Source: an uncultured Paracoccaceae bacterium
GTDB taxonomy: Bacteria > Pseudomonadota > Alphaproteobacteria > Rhodobacterales > Rhodobacteraceae
Reading direction: 5' to 3'
DNA: 64,000 bases
NCBI GenBank assembly: GCA_951812615.1
Contig: CATOSU010000002.1
Location: 1,798,001 to 1,862,000 of the forward strand
Shown here one piece after another: positions 7,719 through 17,579 of the stretch; position 1 is the first letter of the stretch, and the number at the start of each line of letters is the position of its first letter. The translations under genes and the position numbers were made by a program. Under the pieces are notes generated by a model that was not told where the DNA came from, ran no database searches, and saw only the letters and a program-made list of their open reading frames with translations.

Positions 7719-8322
7719 ACGCCACCGAGATGTGATCGCGCAGGGCGGCCTCGGCCTCGGGTTCGTCGCGGTTTTCGATCGCACGAACGATGCGGTGATG
7801 CTCGGCCTGTGCAATTTCACCCCGGCCCTCGGCGGCCAGCGATGTGGTGGCCATCAGCGCCATGGTCCGGTGCACCAGATCCAGTTGCTGCACGAGATAG
7901 CGGTTGTGCGAGGCGAGGTGGATCTGCTTGTGAAAGCGGCGGTTCGCCCGGGCCAGCGCGCTGGGATCGTCGACCAGATCGTCGTCGGCCTGCACCATGT
8001 CGCTCAGCACGCGGACCTCTTCGTCGGTCGCGTGTTTGGCCGCCAGACGGGCCGCCAGCCCCTCGAGCTCGCGTCGGACGACATAAAGCTCGGCCATCTG
8101 GTTGTGATCCAGCGCCGCAACGATCAGCGACCGGCCGTCGCGTTCCAGCAGCGACTGGGTTTCGAGCCGCTGCAGCGCTTCGCGGATCGGGGTGCGCGAC
8201 ACCCCGAAACGGTCGGCCAGATCGCTTTCAACCAGCCGGTCACCGGGTTTGAACACCCCGACGTCGATGGCTTCCAATATCAACGTGTAGGCGTCTGTTG
8301 GCGCCTGTGTCTGGCTGGGCAT
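7669..8322 (-). CDS. GntR-family (FadR/FCD) transcriptional regulator
   Basis: A 217-residue regulator with an N-terminal winged helix-turn-helix at about residues 10-75 (DLADRFGVSRTPIREALQRL) and a helical FCD ligand-binding domain, where ELYVVRRELEGLAARLA, RFHKQIHLASHN and HHRIVRAIENRD supply the metal/ligand residues. FCD members usually sense small organic acids. The effector is not evident. The ATG at 8322 follows AGAGAGG and gives MPSQTQAPTDAY; an in-frame extension to 8379 is less likely. No operon partner adjoins it, so its targets may be distant. Confidence 0.9.
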   Translation of the reverse strand: MPSQTQAPTDAYTLILEAIDVGVFKPGDRLVESDLADRFGVSRTPIREALQRLETQSLLERDGRSLIVAALDHNQMAELYVVRRELEGLAARLAAKHATDEEVRVLSDMVQADDDLVDDPSALARANRRFHKQIHLASHNRYLVQQLDLVHRTMALMATTSLAAEGRGEIAQAEHHRIVRAIENRDEPEAEAALRDHISVAFMTRLRQDAETRDGPV

Positions 8323-8422
8323 TCTTGCCTCTCTCCCTGCGGTTCGAGCCAGTCTGACACCCGTGACCCGCCGTGGCAAGTGAACCGTTGCGCTCAGCGG
8401 CGATGTGACCTAATGCCCCAGT

Positions 8423-9067
8423 ATGCCGCGTGATGCCTTTTCCCATGTCAGCGCCTGGGTTTTTGACCTGGACAATACGCTGTACCCGCCCACCGCGCGG
8501 CTGTTCGACCAGATCGAAATACGCATGACGCAATACGTGATGGACGCGCTCGGGGTCGGTCAGGCCGAGGCCGACCGGTTGCGCCGGCAATACTGGGCCA
8601 CCTACGGCACCACTCTGGCCGGGCTGATGCGCGAACATGATGTGGACCCGGCCCCGTATCTGACGGATGTGCACGACATCTCGCTCGATCATCTGGAAAC
8701 GGATGCCGAGCTGGCGGCCCATATCCGCGCCCTGCCCGGGCGGCGCATCGTCTACACCAACGGGTCAGCGCCCTATGCCGAGCGGGTGCTGGCGGCGCGC
8801 GGGCTTGAGGGCCTATTCAATGCGATCTACGGCGTGGAACATGCCGGGTTCCGCCCCAAGCCCGAACGCGAGGCTTTTGAGGAAGTGTTCGAAACCGACG
8901 GCATCAACCCGGTTGAGGCGGCCATGTTCGAGGACGATCCGCGCAACCTTGCCGCGCCCCACGATATGGGCATGCGCACGGTGCTGGTGGCCGAAGACCC
9001 GCATGACGCCGATCACATCCACTATCACACCGACGACCTGACCGCGTTCCTGCGGCGGCTGACCTGA
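8423..9067 (+). CDS. HAD-superfamily pyrimidine 5'-nucleotidase
   Basis: A 214-residue haloacid dehalogenase family phosphatase. Motif I is VFDLDNTLYPP, where the first Asp is the nucleophile, motif II is IVYTNGS, and the Lys/Asp motifs are KPEREAF and MFEDDPRNL. The LYPP insertion after motif I and the cap sequence match the pyrimidine 5'-nucleotidase (yeast Sdt1-like) subgroup, which dephosphorylates UMP/CMP or related compounds. It is divergent from the GntR gene across 100 bp. The actual substrate cannot be read from sequence. Confidence 0.88.
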   Translation: MPRDAFSHVSAWVFDLDNTLYPPTARLFDQIEIRMTQYVMDALGVGQAEADRLRRQYWATYGTTLAGLMREHDVDPAPYLTDVHDISLDHLETDAELAAHIRALPGRRIVYTNGSAPYAERVLAARGLEGLFNAIYGVEHAGFRPKPEREAFEEVFETDGINPVEAAMFEDDPRNLAAPHDMGMRTVLVAEDPHDADHIHYHTDDLTAFLRRLT

Positions 9068-9134
9068 CCAGACCTGAACTGACCGGACAGGATGTCGCTT
9101 GGCGCCCGCGCGCCCGGCGCACTAGCTTTGGGTC

Positions 9135-10331
9135 ATGAACGACAGTTGCGATATTCTTGTCTCCGGCGGCGGGGTGGCCGGGCTGACCGCGGCGATCACC
9201 TTCGGGGCCGCTGGGTTCCGGGTGATCTGCGCCGATCCCGCGCCACCGGTAATCGAGCAGGACGCCGAGGGCGCCGACCTGCGCACCACCGCGTTTTTGC
9301 AACCGGCCCGCGGGCTTCTGGCCGAGGCCGGACTGTGGGACCGGCTGGCGCCCTATGCCATGCCGCTGGAAATCATGCGCATCGTCGACGCCGCCGGCAC
9401 AGATGGCGCACCCCGCGTGGTGCGCGATTTCCGTGCGGCGGACCTGTCGGATCAGCCGTTTGGCTGGAACCTGCCGAACTGGCTGCTGCGGCGCGAAATG
9501 CTGGCGCGGATCGCGGAGATGCCGGAGGTCACCTTCCTGAGCGGGGTCGGAACGCAGTCGCTGTTCACCCGCGAGGCCGGGGCGCGCGTGAGGCTGAGCG
9601 ACGGCAGCCGGGTCTCCGCGCGGCTGGTGCTGGCCGCTGATGGCCGGCATTCTCCGATGCGCGAAGCCGCCGGGATCGGGGTGAAAACCACGCGGTTCGG
9701 TCAGAAGGCGCTGGCCTTTGCCGTCACCTATCCCGAACCGCACCTGAACGTCTCGACCGAGATCCACCGCAGCGGCGGACCCTTCACGCTGGTGCCGCTG
9801 CCGGATCTGGACGGACAGCCCTGTTCGGCGGTGGTCTGGATGGAGCGCGGGCCCGAGGCGGTGCGGCTACAGACCCTGCCGGTGCCGGAATTCGAGGCGC
9901 GGATGACGGACCGCTCTGCCGGGCTGTTCGGCCCGCTGCGGCTGGTGACGCGGCGCACGGTCTGGCCGATCATCAGCCAGCTGGCCGACCGGCTGACCGG
10001 GCAGCGCATTGCCCTGCTGGCCGAAGCGGCCCATGTGATGCCGCCGATCGGCGCGCAGGGGCTGAACATGTCGCTGGCCGATCTGCGCTGTCTGCGGGAT
10101 CTGGCGCTGGCGGCCTCCGAAACGCTGGGGGACGCGGCGATGCTGGACAGCTATCACAAGGACCGCATCGGCGACATGCGCACCCGCGTGGCCGGCATCA
10201 GCCTGCTGAACCGGGCGTCACAGGCCGGCGCGCGCCCGTTGCAGGATCTGCGCGCTGCCGGGATCGGGGCGCTCTACGCGCTGCCGCCGGTGCGGACCAT
10301 GCTGATGCGCATGGGGCTGGGCGTGACCTGA
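9135..10331 (+). CDS. FAD-dependent ubiquinone hydroxylase, UbiH/UbiF/COQ6 family
   Basis: A 398-residue flavoprotein monooxygenase. The N-terminal dinucleotide-binding motif is VSGGGVAGLTAAI, the mid-protein DG motif is LVLAADGRHSPMREAAG, and the third FAD motif is HVMPPIGAQGLNMSLAD. This pattern is that of hydroxylases that modify the ubiquinone ring. Which ring position it hydroxylates is not resolvable here, so no gene symbol is given. It is a single-gene unit, convergent with the aminotransferase gene, with a GC-rich inverted repeat in the gap. Confidence 0.87.
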   Translation: MNDSCDILVSGGGVAGLTAAITFGAAGFRVICADPAPPVIEQDAEGADLRTTAFLQPARGLLAEAGLWDRLAPYAMPLEIMRIVDAAGTDGAPRVVRDFRAADLSDQPFGWNLPNWLLRREMLARIAEMPEVTFLSGVGTQSLFTREAGARVRLSDGSRVSARLVLAADGRHSPMREAAGIGVKTTRFGQKALAFAVTYPEPHLNVSTEIHRSGGPFTLVPLPDLDGQPCSAVVWMERGPEAVRLQTLPVPEFEARMTDRSAGLFGPLRLVTRRTVWPIISQLADRLTGQRIALLAEAAHVMPPIGAQGLNMSLADLRCLRDLALAASETLGDAAMLDSYHKDRIGDMRTRVAGISLLNRASQAGARPLQDLRAAGIGALYALPPVRTMLMRMGLGVT

Positions 10332-10381
10332 CAGGGCGTCTGACGACGCGCAGGTTGGTTTGCGTTCAGGCCACGCAGGCC

Positions 10382-10400
10382 CCGGGGGTTTTACCCCCGG
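10382..10400. repeat. GC-rich inverted repeat between convergent genes
   Basis: CCGGGGG and CCCCCGG flank a TTTTA loop, giving a strong 7-bp hairpin between the convergent ubiquinone hydroxylase and aminotransferase genes. It is followed by ACCCCCAAGGTATTT, a sequence style common after genes in Rhodobacterales. No long T tract follows on either strand, so it is a weak or factor-assisted terminator at best. Confidence 0.5.
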
Positions 10401-10433
10401 ACCCCCAAGGTATTTGACAACAGAAGAAGCGGA

Positions 10434-11561
10434 TCAGAGGACCTTGTCGAGCACCCGTTTGAGGCGCGCCACGGTGGCTTCGACATCATAGAGCTTGTCG
10501 AGCCCGAAAAGGCCAAGCCGGAACGTGCTGAACCCGGCCGGTTCGTCGCATTGCAGCGGCACGCCGGCAGCGATCTGCATCCCTTCGGCGGCGAACTTCT
10601 TTCCGTTCTGAATGTCGGGATCCGCGGTGTAGGTCACGACAACACCCGGCGCGCCGAAGCCGTCGGCAGCCACCGAAACCAGCCCCTTGTCCTTCAGCAT
10701 CGCCCGCACCGCGTTGCCCAGCGCCCATTGCGCCGCACGCAGCCGGTCAAAGCCATAGTCGCGGGTTTCGGTCATCGTGTCGCGGAACACCCGCAGCGCG
10801 TCGGTGGGCATGGTGGCGTGATAGGCGTGCCCGCCGTTTTCATAGGCCTGCATGATCTGCCGCCACTTCTTCAGATCGGCGGCAAAACTGTCGCTTTCGG
10901 TCTGGTTCAGGCGGGCTTCGCCGCGTTCGGACAGCATCACCAGCCCGGCGCAGGGCGAGGCGCTCCAGCCTTTTTGCGGAGCGGAGATCAGGACATCGAC
11001 GCCGGTGGCTTTCATATCGACCCAGGCCGTGCCGCTGGCGATACAGTCGAGCACCATCAGCGCGCCGACCTCATGTGCAGCCGCGGCCATCGCGGTGATA
11101 TAGTCGTCAGGCAGGATCACACCGGCGGCGGTTTCCACATGTGGGGCAAAGACCACGTCGGGGCGTTGTGTACGTATCGCCTCGGTCACCTCTTCGATCG
11201 GGGCGGGCGCGAAGGGGGACGGGCTGGAATTGCCGGTCTGGCGCGCTTTCATCACGGTGACGCCGGCGGTCAGGTTGCCGCTTTCGATGATCTGCGACCA
11301 GCGGTAGGAGAACCAGCCATTGCGCACCACCAGCACGCGATGACCGCCGGCGAATTGCCGCGCAACGGCCTCCATTGCGAAGGTGCCGCCGCCGGGGATG
11401 ATGGCCACGGCGTCGGCTTTGTAGACCTCGCGCAGCATGTCGGAAATGTCGCGCATCACCTGACAGAAGGTCGCGGACATGTGGTTGAGCGAACGGTCGG
11501 TGAAGACGACGGAGAATTCTTCCAGACCGTCGGGATCTACGGTGTCGAGCAATGCAGGCAT
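10434..11561 (-). CDS. Class V PLP-dependent aminotransferase
   Basis: A 375-residue fold type I aminotransferase of class V. The pyridoxal-phosphate lysine is in ISAPQKGWSASP and the Asp that contacts the pyridine nitrogen is in MVLDCIASG. The N-terminal PGGGTFAMEAV loop binds phosphate. Closest in appearance are alanine- or serine-glyoxylate aminotransferases, but substrate assignment from sequence alone is not safe. The ATG at 11561 follows AAAGGAAC. Two Lrp-type regulators in the same direction begin 95 bp upstream and might control amino-acid metabolism here. Confidence 0.85.
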   Translation of the reverse strand: MPALLDTVDPDGLEEFSVVFTDRSLNHMSATFCQVMRDISDMLREVYKADAVAIIPGGGTFAMEAVARQFAGGHRVLVVRNGWFSYRWSQIIESGNLTAGVTVMKARQTGNSSPSPFAPAPIEEVTEAIRTQRPDVVFAPHVETAAGVILPDDYITAMAAAAHEVGALMVLDCIASGTAWVDMKATGVDVLISAPQKGWSASPCAGLVMLSERGEARLNQTESDSFAADLKKWRQIMQAYENGGHAYHATMPTDALRVFRDTMTETRDYGFDRLRAAQWALGNAVRAMLKDKGLVSVAADGFGAPGVVVTYTADPDIQNGKKFAAEGMQIAAGVPLQCDEPAGFSTFRLGLFGLDKLYDVEATVARLKRVLDKVL

Positions 11562-11656
11562 GTGGTGTTCCTTTGCGTTTGCGTCCAGATTACCGCCGCG
11601 TGGAGCGATTGCACAGGGTGGAACCGGATCCGGGCCCGGCTTTGGCCGGATTTCGG

Positions 11657-12115
11657 TTACCCGATCGGCCCTGGTCGCCGCTCCTCGGAGAGCAGGACGT
11701 TGGCCTCAACCTCCCCTGCCCCCGGCAGCGTCATGATCCGCCGGCGCAGGACGCGTTCGAAATCGGGCAGGTCGCGGGCCACCACCCGCAGGCGGAAATC
11801 GTAGAGGCCGAGCACGTGTTCCACCGTCTGCACCTCGGGGATGGCGCTGACGGCGCGTTCGAAATCCGCCAGGCTGACCTGCCCCTTGCGCGCCAGCTTG
11901 ACGCCCAGAAACACGGTGACGCCAAAAGACAATGCCTCGGCATTGAGGCGCAGGCGCCGGCCGCGGATGACCCCGCTGTCCTCGAGCTTGCGAATCCGGC
12001 GCCAGGTGGCGGGCTGGCTCAGGCCGAGCCGGCGGCCCAGCGCCCCGGCGCTTTGGGTGGCGTCCTGCGCCAGAAGGCGCAGCAGCTTGCGGTCGGTGTC
12101 ATCGAGCGCGATCAT
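11657..12115 (-). CDS. Lrp/AsnC-family transcriptional regulator
   Basis: A 152-residue regulator with an N-terminal helix-turn-helix (LGRRLGLSQPATWRRIRKLE) and a C-terminal RAM (ligand-sensing) domain. Members act as dimers or octamers that sense amino acids. Its start overlaps the stop of the second Lrp gene in an ATGA arrangement (12112-12115), so the two are translated from one message. The aminotransferase gene lies downstream in the same direction. The ligand is unknown. Confidence 0.92.
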   Translation of the reverse strand: MIALDDTDRKLLRLLAQDATQSAGALGRRLGLSQPATWRRIRKLEDSGVIRGRRLRLNAEALSFGVTVFLGVKLARKGQVSLADFERAVSAIPEVQTVEHVLGLYDFRLRVVARDLPDFERVLRRRIMTLPGAGEVEANVLLSEERRPGPIG

Positions 12116-12567
12116 ACCGGCAGCGCCTCGTCGGTCTTGACCCGTGCGATATGCATCAGCGCCTCGATATCGGCGATATGCGGCAGGGTGAGGATGCGGT
12201 CGCGGTAGAGTGCCTGATAATGGCTCAGGTCGCGGGCAATGATCGAGAGCCGCACATCGACCCGGCCGAGGAAAGTCTGGATTTCCAGCACCTCGGGGAT
12301 GTCGCGCGCCGCGGCGAGAAATTCATCGAAGGCGCGCGGGTTGGTTTTTTCCAGCGTGAAGCGCAGCGACACCTCGACCCCGTAGCCCAGGGCCGACCAG
12401 TCGATCACCGCCTCCAGCCCGGCGATGACCCCGTCGGCCCGCATCGCCTCCAGCCGGCGCCAGCAGGTCGCCTGTGTCAGGCCGCAGCGCTGGGCCAGTT
12501 CGGCCACGGTCATGTCCGGGTCGGCCTGATACTGGCGCAGTATGCGGCGATCCGTGTCGTCGAGCAT
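12112..12567 (-). CDS. Second Lrp/AsnC-family regulator
   Basis: A 151-residue Lrp-type protein with helix-turn-helix LAQRCGLTQATCWRRLEAMR and RAM domain VSLRFTLEKTN to the C terminus. It is a paralogue of its neighbour rather than an identical copy. Its promoter must lie in the 130-bp gap shared with divergent ilvC, which suggests that one or both Lrp proteins regulate branched-chain amino-acid synthesis; this is inference from position. The four-base overlap with the downstream lrp gene suggests the two may form mixed oligomers. Confidence 0.92.
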   Translation of the reverse strand: MLDDTDRRILRQYQADPDMTVAELAQRCGLTQATCWRRLEAMRADGVIAGLEAVIDWSALGYGVEVSLRFTLEKTNPRAFDEFLAAARDIPEVLEIQTFLGRVDVRLSIIARDLSHYQALYRDRILTLPHIADIEALMHIARVKTDEALPV

Positions 12568-12679
12568 TATTTATCCGCTTTTCTGGAAGAGCGAGAATAG
12601 ATCTTCATCTTTGTCCAAAATACTCAAAAATCCTGAAATCACAATCCGGAGAAACCCCGTTAAAACTCACGGCCAGTGA

Positions 12680-13720
<1,041 letters not shown>

Positions 13721-13737
13721 GGTTTCCCCAAACCTGC

Positions 13738-13770
13738 GAAAAGGCCCGGCCCGACGCCGAGCCTTTTTGT
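13738..13770 (+). terminator. Intrinsic terminator of ilvC
   Basis: AAAAGGC-C-CGGC and GCCG-A-GCCTTTTT form a stem with one mismatch around a CCGAC loop, ending in a T tract, 18 bp after the ilvC stop. Orientation and distance fit a Rho-independent terminator. Confidence 0.8.
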
Positions 13771-14122
13771 TTGGATGGCCGGTTTGATGAAGGTTTTTCG
13801 ACGCGGGCCATTGCGCGGGATATCGGCCGGGCGTGAGCGTGGCCCGCGTTGACAAACCTCTCAGGGAGGAAGCCGCGGGGACTGGGCGGTGTCTATGGGG
13901 AAAGAGCGTTGTCGGCTGGGTCTGTGACCGCGACGGATACGTTGGTGTGGGGCGCGATGTCGACCGCTTCCATGTTTCGCGAGAGGGTTTGGCCTGGATT
14001 TAGCCCGGGTAGTAGCCGTGTTGTGCCTTTTGTGTGGCTTTCCAACTCACTTTGGACAAGGGGGCTCGACCGGTGTGGCTGAGTCACCCGGTTGGTAGCG
14101 GTTGGGATGAGCGCGCGCCCGG
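13771..14122. other. Non-coding left flank of the IS91-like element
   Basis: No protein-like reading frame is supported in this 352-bp stretch. It probably contains the terminal (terIS-type) end of the IS91-like element whose transposase ends at 14123, but IS91 relatives lack long inverted repeats and I could not fix the boundary. The stretch begins right after the ilvC terminator. Confidence 0.4.
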
Positions 14123-15316
14123 TCATGCGGCCTGTCTCCTCGGTGGGGCGCGGGATTGCGGAACCTCGCCGCGCCGGAACGTCTCGGTGATACGCATGGG
14201 TCCGCCGCAGTCGGGGCATGGCTCGCGCAAGATTAGAGGGATGATCTCGGCAGAGGGTGCGTCTTCCTGCCTGGTCGGTTCCGCACCGAGCAATGTGCGG
14301 ATCTTCGCGATGTTGGCCTTGCGGGCGGCGCTTGCCAGCAGGCCGTAGTGGCGGATGCGATGGAATCCATCGGGCAGGACATGCATGAGGAACCGGCGGA
14401 TGAACTCGCCCGTGTCGAGCCGCATGACCTTCATCCGGTCGCCGCGCTTGATGCGGTAATCCTTCCAGCGGAAGGAAACGGTGTCGGCATCTGCGCTGAC
14501 GAGGCGATGGTTGGAGATCGCGACCCGGTGGGTGTAGCGGCTGAGATAGGCCAGAACCTGCTCGGGTCCGCCAAAGGGCGGTTTGGCATAGACCACCCAT
14601 TCGGTTTTGCGCAGCGGTGCGAGGTAAGCAGTGAAGGCATCTGCATCGGCCAGCCCGGCAAGATCACTGAAGAAGGTGAGCTGCCCGGCGCGGTGCAAGT
14701 TGACCAGGCCCTCAAGGAACAGGCGTCTGAACAGCCGAGACAGCACCCGGACCGGCAGAAAGAACCCGGGCTTGCAGCCGATCCATCGGATGCCATCAAG
14801 CGACAACCCGCCGCCGGGCACGATCATGTGGATGTGGGGATGATGCGTCATCGCCGATCCCCAGGTGTGGAGAACGCAGGTCATGCCGACGCGGGCACCA
14901 AGGTGCCTGGGGTCAGCGACGATGGTCATCACCGTCTCGGCTGATGCCTTGAACAAGAGGCCGTACATTGCCCGCTTGTTCCAGTAGGCGATGCGGGCGA
15001 TCTCGGCCGGCAATGTGAAGACGACGTGGAAATATTCCACGGGCAACAAGTCGTCTGCCCGCGCCGCCATCCAATCGCGCGCCGCCGGTCCCTGGCACTT
15101 CGGGCAGTGCCGGTTCTTGCAACTGTTGTAGGCGATATGCTGGTGATCACATTTGGTGCAAGCTGCCACATGCCCACCGAGTGCTTCGGTCCGGCAGGCT
15201 TCAATGGCGGACATCACTTTGAGTTGCCCAAGGCTCAGACGCCCTGCATTGGCCCGCCGATAGGCAGGCCCATGATCACGGAAGATGTCGGCAACCTCCA
15301 GCGCGTGCCGCGGCAC
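14123..15316 (-). CDS. IS91-family transposase (HUH rolling-circle type)
   Basis: A 397-residue transposase. An N-terminal zinc ribbon is seen in CTKCDHQHI and CKNRHCPKCQ at about residues 53-75. The HUH-like histidines are in HHPHIHMIVPGGG, and the candidate catalytic tyrosine is in YLSRYTHRVAISN. A C-terminal cysteine pair (CPDCGG) may form a second zinc site. The length is normal and no frameshift or stop interrupts it, so the enzyme may be active. It follows the tyrosine recombinase gene by 13 bp. Confidence 0.9.
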   Translation of the reverse strand: MPRHALEVADIFRDHGPAYRRANAGRLSLGQLKVMSAIEACRTEALGGHVAACTKCDHQHIAYNSCKNRHCPKCQGPAARDWMAARADDLLPVEYFHVVFTLPAEIARIAYWNKRAMYGLLFKASAETVMTIVADPRHLGARVGMTCVLHTWGSAMTHHPHIHMIVPGGGLSLDGIRWIGCKPGFFLPVRVLSRLFRRLFLEGLVNLHRAGQLTFFSDLAGLADADAFTAYLAPLRKTEWVVYAKPPFGGPEQVLAYLSRYTHRVAISNHRLVSADADTVSFRWKDYRIKRGDRMKVMRLDTGEFIRRFLMHVLPDGFHRIRHYGLLASAARKANIAKIRTLLGAEPTRQEDAPSAEIIPLILREPCPDCGGPMRITETFRRGEVPQSRAPPRRQAA

Positions 15317-15329
15317 GCTGCAGCCCCCG

Positions 15330-16190
15330 TCAGGTCACATCCTGGATGTGCTCGAACGGGCTGGACACATTGCGCAACGTCTTGGTCGCCACATGTGTAT
15401 ATCGTGCCGTCGTGGTCAACTTGGCGTGGCCGAGGAGAACCTGGATCACCCGCACATCCGTATCGGCCTCCAACAAATGCGTAGCAAAGCTGTGCCGGAG
15501 CGAGTGCAATGTTGCAGGCTTCTTGATGCCGGCCATCGCCTTTGCCGAGTTGAAGGCACGATTCAAGGACCGTGGAGACAGGGGTTCAACCCGGCTCTGC
15601 CCAGGAAACAGCCAGCCCTGCGGGCGAGCCTCACGCCAATAGTCGCGAAGGAGTTCCAGCAAGGACGGCGAAAGCATCACATCGCGATCCTTGCCGCCCT
15701 TACCGCGCTCGACATGGATCAGCATGCGGTCACTGTCGATGTCCCGAACCTTGAGATTGGTGACCTCGGAGGCACGCAGCCCTGCGCCATACCCGATGCC
15801 GAGTGCCGCCCGATACTTGAGACCGGGCCCAGGGGCCGCGGACAAAACCGCCGAGACCTCCTCGAAGCTCAGCACAATCGGCAGCTTCCGCGGCTCGGTG
15901 CGGAACTGCATGTACTTCTTCATATCCTCCCGATTGCATGTCATGCCGAAGAAGAACCGCAGTGCCGTGATCCGCGAATTGTAGACCGACGGCGTCACCT
16001 CAGTGTCGGTCATATGAAGCTGATAGGCGCGCAGCTCATCTGGCGTCGCCGTATCCGGCGCACGCCCCAGAAACGCTGTGAAATCCTTCAGCGCCCGGAT
16101 ATGCGCTTTCTGCGATGTCTCAGCCAACCCGCGAATGCGCATGTCCTCGATCATCCGCGCACGCAGCGGGCTCATCTTCTCCTGTGTCAT
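15330..16190 (-). CDS. Tyrosine recombinase associated with the IS91-like element
   Basis: A 286-residue tyrosine recombinase with an N-terminal SAM-like core-binding domain and a complete catalytic set: Arg in GAGLRASEV, Lys in ERGKGGKDR, His-x-x-Arg in LHSLRHSFATHL, His in LLGHAKL and the nucleophilic Tyr in TARYTHV. It resembles XerC/D-like integrases that accompany IS91-like transposases. Its tight linkage to the transposase argues that it belongs to that element rather than being an island integrase acting at the distant tRNA gene. An ATTGAG-AAAC-CTCAAT hairpin lies just upstream at 16207-16222. Confidence 0.9.
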   Translation of the reverse strand: MTQEKMSPLRARMIEDMRIRGLAETSQKAHIRALKDFTAFLGRAPDTATPDELRAYQLHMTDTEVTPSVYNSRITALRFFFGMTCNREDMKKYMQFRTEPRKLPIVLSFEEVSAVLSAAPGPGLKYRAALGIGYGAGLRASEVTNLKVRDIDSDRMLIHVERGKGGKDRDVMLSPSLLELLRDYWREARPQGWLFPGQSRVEPLSPRSLNRAFNSAKAMAGIKKPATLHSLRHSFATHLLEADTDVRVIQVLLGHAKLTTTARYTHVATKTLRNVSSPFEHIQDVT

Positions 16191-16538
16191 GGGAACCTCC
16201 TGTCCAATTGAGAAACCTCAATCGTCAGGCAGGTCCGTCACATCGCAAAATGCGCCTACATATTGTTCCGCTCGCTACCTCAGCAACAAGCGCCGTTGCC
16301 GCGAGAGCGGCTTAGTCCTCGAGCCCAAAGGCGGCCGCGGCGGAATGCGCGGCATCTGTCGCGAAGCACGGAAAGCAGACACAGCCAGCCCATGAAAGGG
16401 TCGCCAGAGCGTGACTTTTACCTGGCCGCCTGATGCCGCGGCGCAGCATCACCGAACCCGTCGCTCTTGCGCAACGCAGCACCGGATGCTGAGCGACCGA
16501 CGACACTCCGAGCCCGATCCGACATTCGCTCAAGCAGA
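16191..16538. other. Non-coding gap between recombinase and cyclase genes
   Basis: A 348-bp stretch without a supported gene. It holds the hairpin ATTGAG-AAAC-CTCAAT at 16207-16222 near the recombinase start, probably part of its promoter or the element's origin end. No clear T-tailed terminator for the cyclase operon is visible, although that operon must end here. The right boundary of the IS91-like element presumably lies inside. Confidence 0.4.
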
Positions 16539-17579
16539 CTATTCATCTGCTGGGTTTATGGAACTGATATCGACTGGCGCTGAAAACCCTTTGAAGCTGA
16601 CCTGACCCATTGGTCGGACCGAAACGTCGTCGCTCAGGCCGGCTCGGGTCTCTTCATCAATGAGGATTTCGCAATCCGCTGTTTTTGTGTGAGTTTCGAG
16701 CCGGGCCGCGAGATTAACCGTCGTTCCGATGCAGGTGTAGGTCGCGCGTTGATCGGTGCCCGCGTAGCCAGCAACCACTTCGCCGGTGGCGATGCCAGCC
16801 CCCAGCCGGATACCGGCCTCGCCATTGGCTACCCGTTCCCGGCTGAAATCTGACATCATTTCCATTAGGTTCTGAGCTGCGGAAACAGCGCTTTGCGCAG
16901 GATTTTCAACTGCTTGCGGGGCGCCAAAAACCGCCATCAGGCCATCGCCGATCATCAGCGTGACGATCCCGCCGTTGCTGCTGATCGCCTCGAACGACAG
17001 GGCATAATAGACATTGAGCACTTCGATTACGGCTTCCGGTGACTGGTCCTCGCTCAGAGCGGTGAACCCGCGTATGTCGCAGAACAAGACCGAGGCGTAG
17101 ACGCGCTGCCCGCCGATGGCGAAGCCGCTTTCCTCCAGGTCCTGCGCCACCTCACTGGTCGCGAACCGGCGCAGGAGTTCTTTCTGCTCGTCTCGCAACC
17201 GTTTCTTTTCCAGGCCGGAGGACACGCGCGCCTTCAGCAGCACCTTGTTGACGGGCTTGGGCAGGTAGTCTTCGGCGCCAAGTTCGATGCAGCGCACGAT
17301 GTTATCGAGGCCCTCGACGGACGAGGTGACGATCACCGGCAGATCGCGGAGCGCGGGTTCGGCCTTGAGTGCTTCGAGTACTTCGAACCCATCCATCTCA
17401 GGCATTTCGATGTCGAGCAGCAGCAGGTCAAAAGGTTCGGTTGCAAGCATCTCCATCGCGATACGGCCGTTTTCGGCCACCGACGCGCGATGGCCCAACA
17501 ACTCCACATTTCGCGACAGCAGCAGCCGGTTGACCTTGTTGTCATCGACGATCAGCAAACGTCCGCCGTCATTAGCCAT
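16539..17579 (-). CDS. Receiver domain-class III nucleotide cyclase
   Basis: A 346-residue output protein. Residues 6-120 are a CheY-like receiver with phospho-acceptor Asp56 (LLLLDIEMPEMDG) and the Lys in YLPKPV; a charged helix (about 120-150) links to a class III cyclase at 155-340. Metal Asp168 (FCDIRGF) and Asp212 (GDGLMAVFG) and the transition-state pair Asn289 and Arg293 (VNLAARLE) are present. The purine-recognising Lys, normally two residues before the IGD motif, is Leu208, and the partner position is Thr280, so ATP versus GTP use is uncertain. It overlaps the hpt gene by 8 bp and is the presumed output of the GAF kinase relay. Confidence 0.88.
   Translation of the reverse strand: MANDGGRLLIVDDNKVNRLLLSRNVELLGHRASVAENGRIAMEMLATEPFDLLLLDIEMPEMDGFEVLEALKAEPALRDLPVIVTSSVEGLDNIVRCIELGAEDYLPKPVNKVLLKARVSSGLEKKRLRDEQKELLRRFATSEVAQDLEESGFAIGGQRVYASVLFCDIRGFTALSEDQSPEAVIEVLNVYYALSFEAISSNGGIVTLMIGDGLMAVFGAPQAVENPAQSAVSAAQNLMEMMSDFSRERVANGEAGIRLGAGIATGEVVAGYAGTDQRATYTCIGTTVNLAARLETHTKTADCEILIDEETRAGLSDDVSVRPMGQVSFKGFSAPVDISSINPADE

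Larger units (their letters stand above)
14123..16190 (-). mobile_element. IS91-like element: recombinase plus HUH transposase
   Basis: Two genes in the same direction, a tyrosine recombinase (15330-16190) followed after 13 bp by an IS91-family transposase (14123-15316), form the two-gene arrangement known in one branch of IS91-like elements. The coordinates cover only the coding core. The true ends should lie within 13771-14122 and 16191-16538 but carry no inverted repeats that would show them. The element could mobilise neighbouring DNA by one-ended transposition, as ISCR elements do. Confidence 0.75.

Noticed and set aside
13738-13900. A second copy of the tRNA-Leu 3' end as an attachment site for the island
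   Set aside because: I looked for TGGTGCGGTCGAGAAG-like sequence near the ilvC side and saw none, so a site-specific tRNA integration with att repeats is not supported.
15330-16190. Tyrosine recombinase as the integrase of the whole island
   Set aside because: It is 13 bp from the IS91-like transposase and far from the tRNA; the pair is a known element layout, so island integration is not implied.
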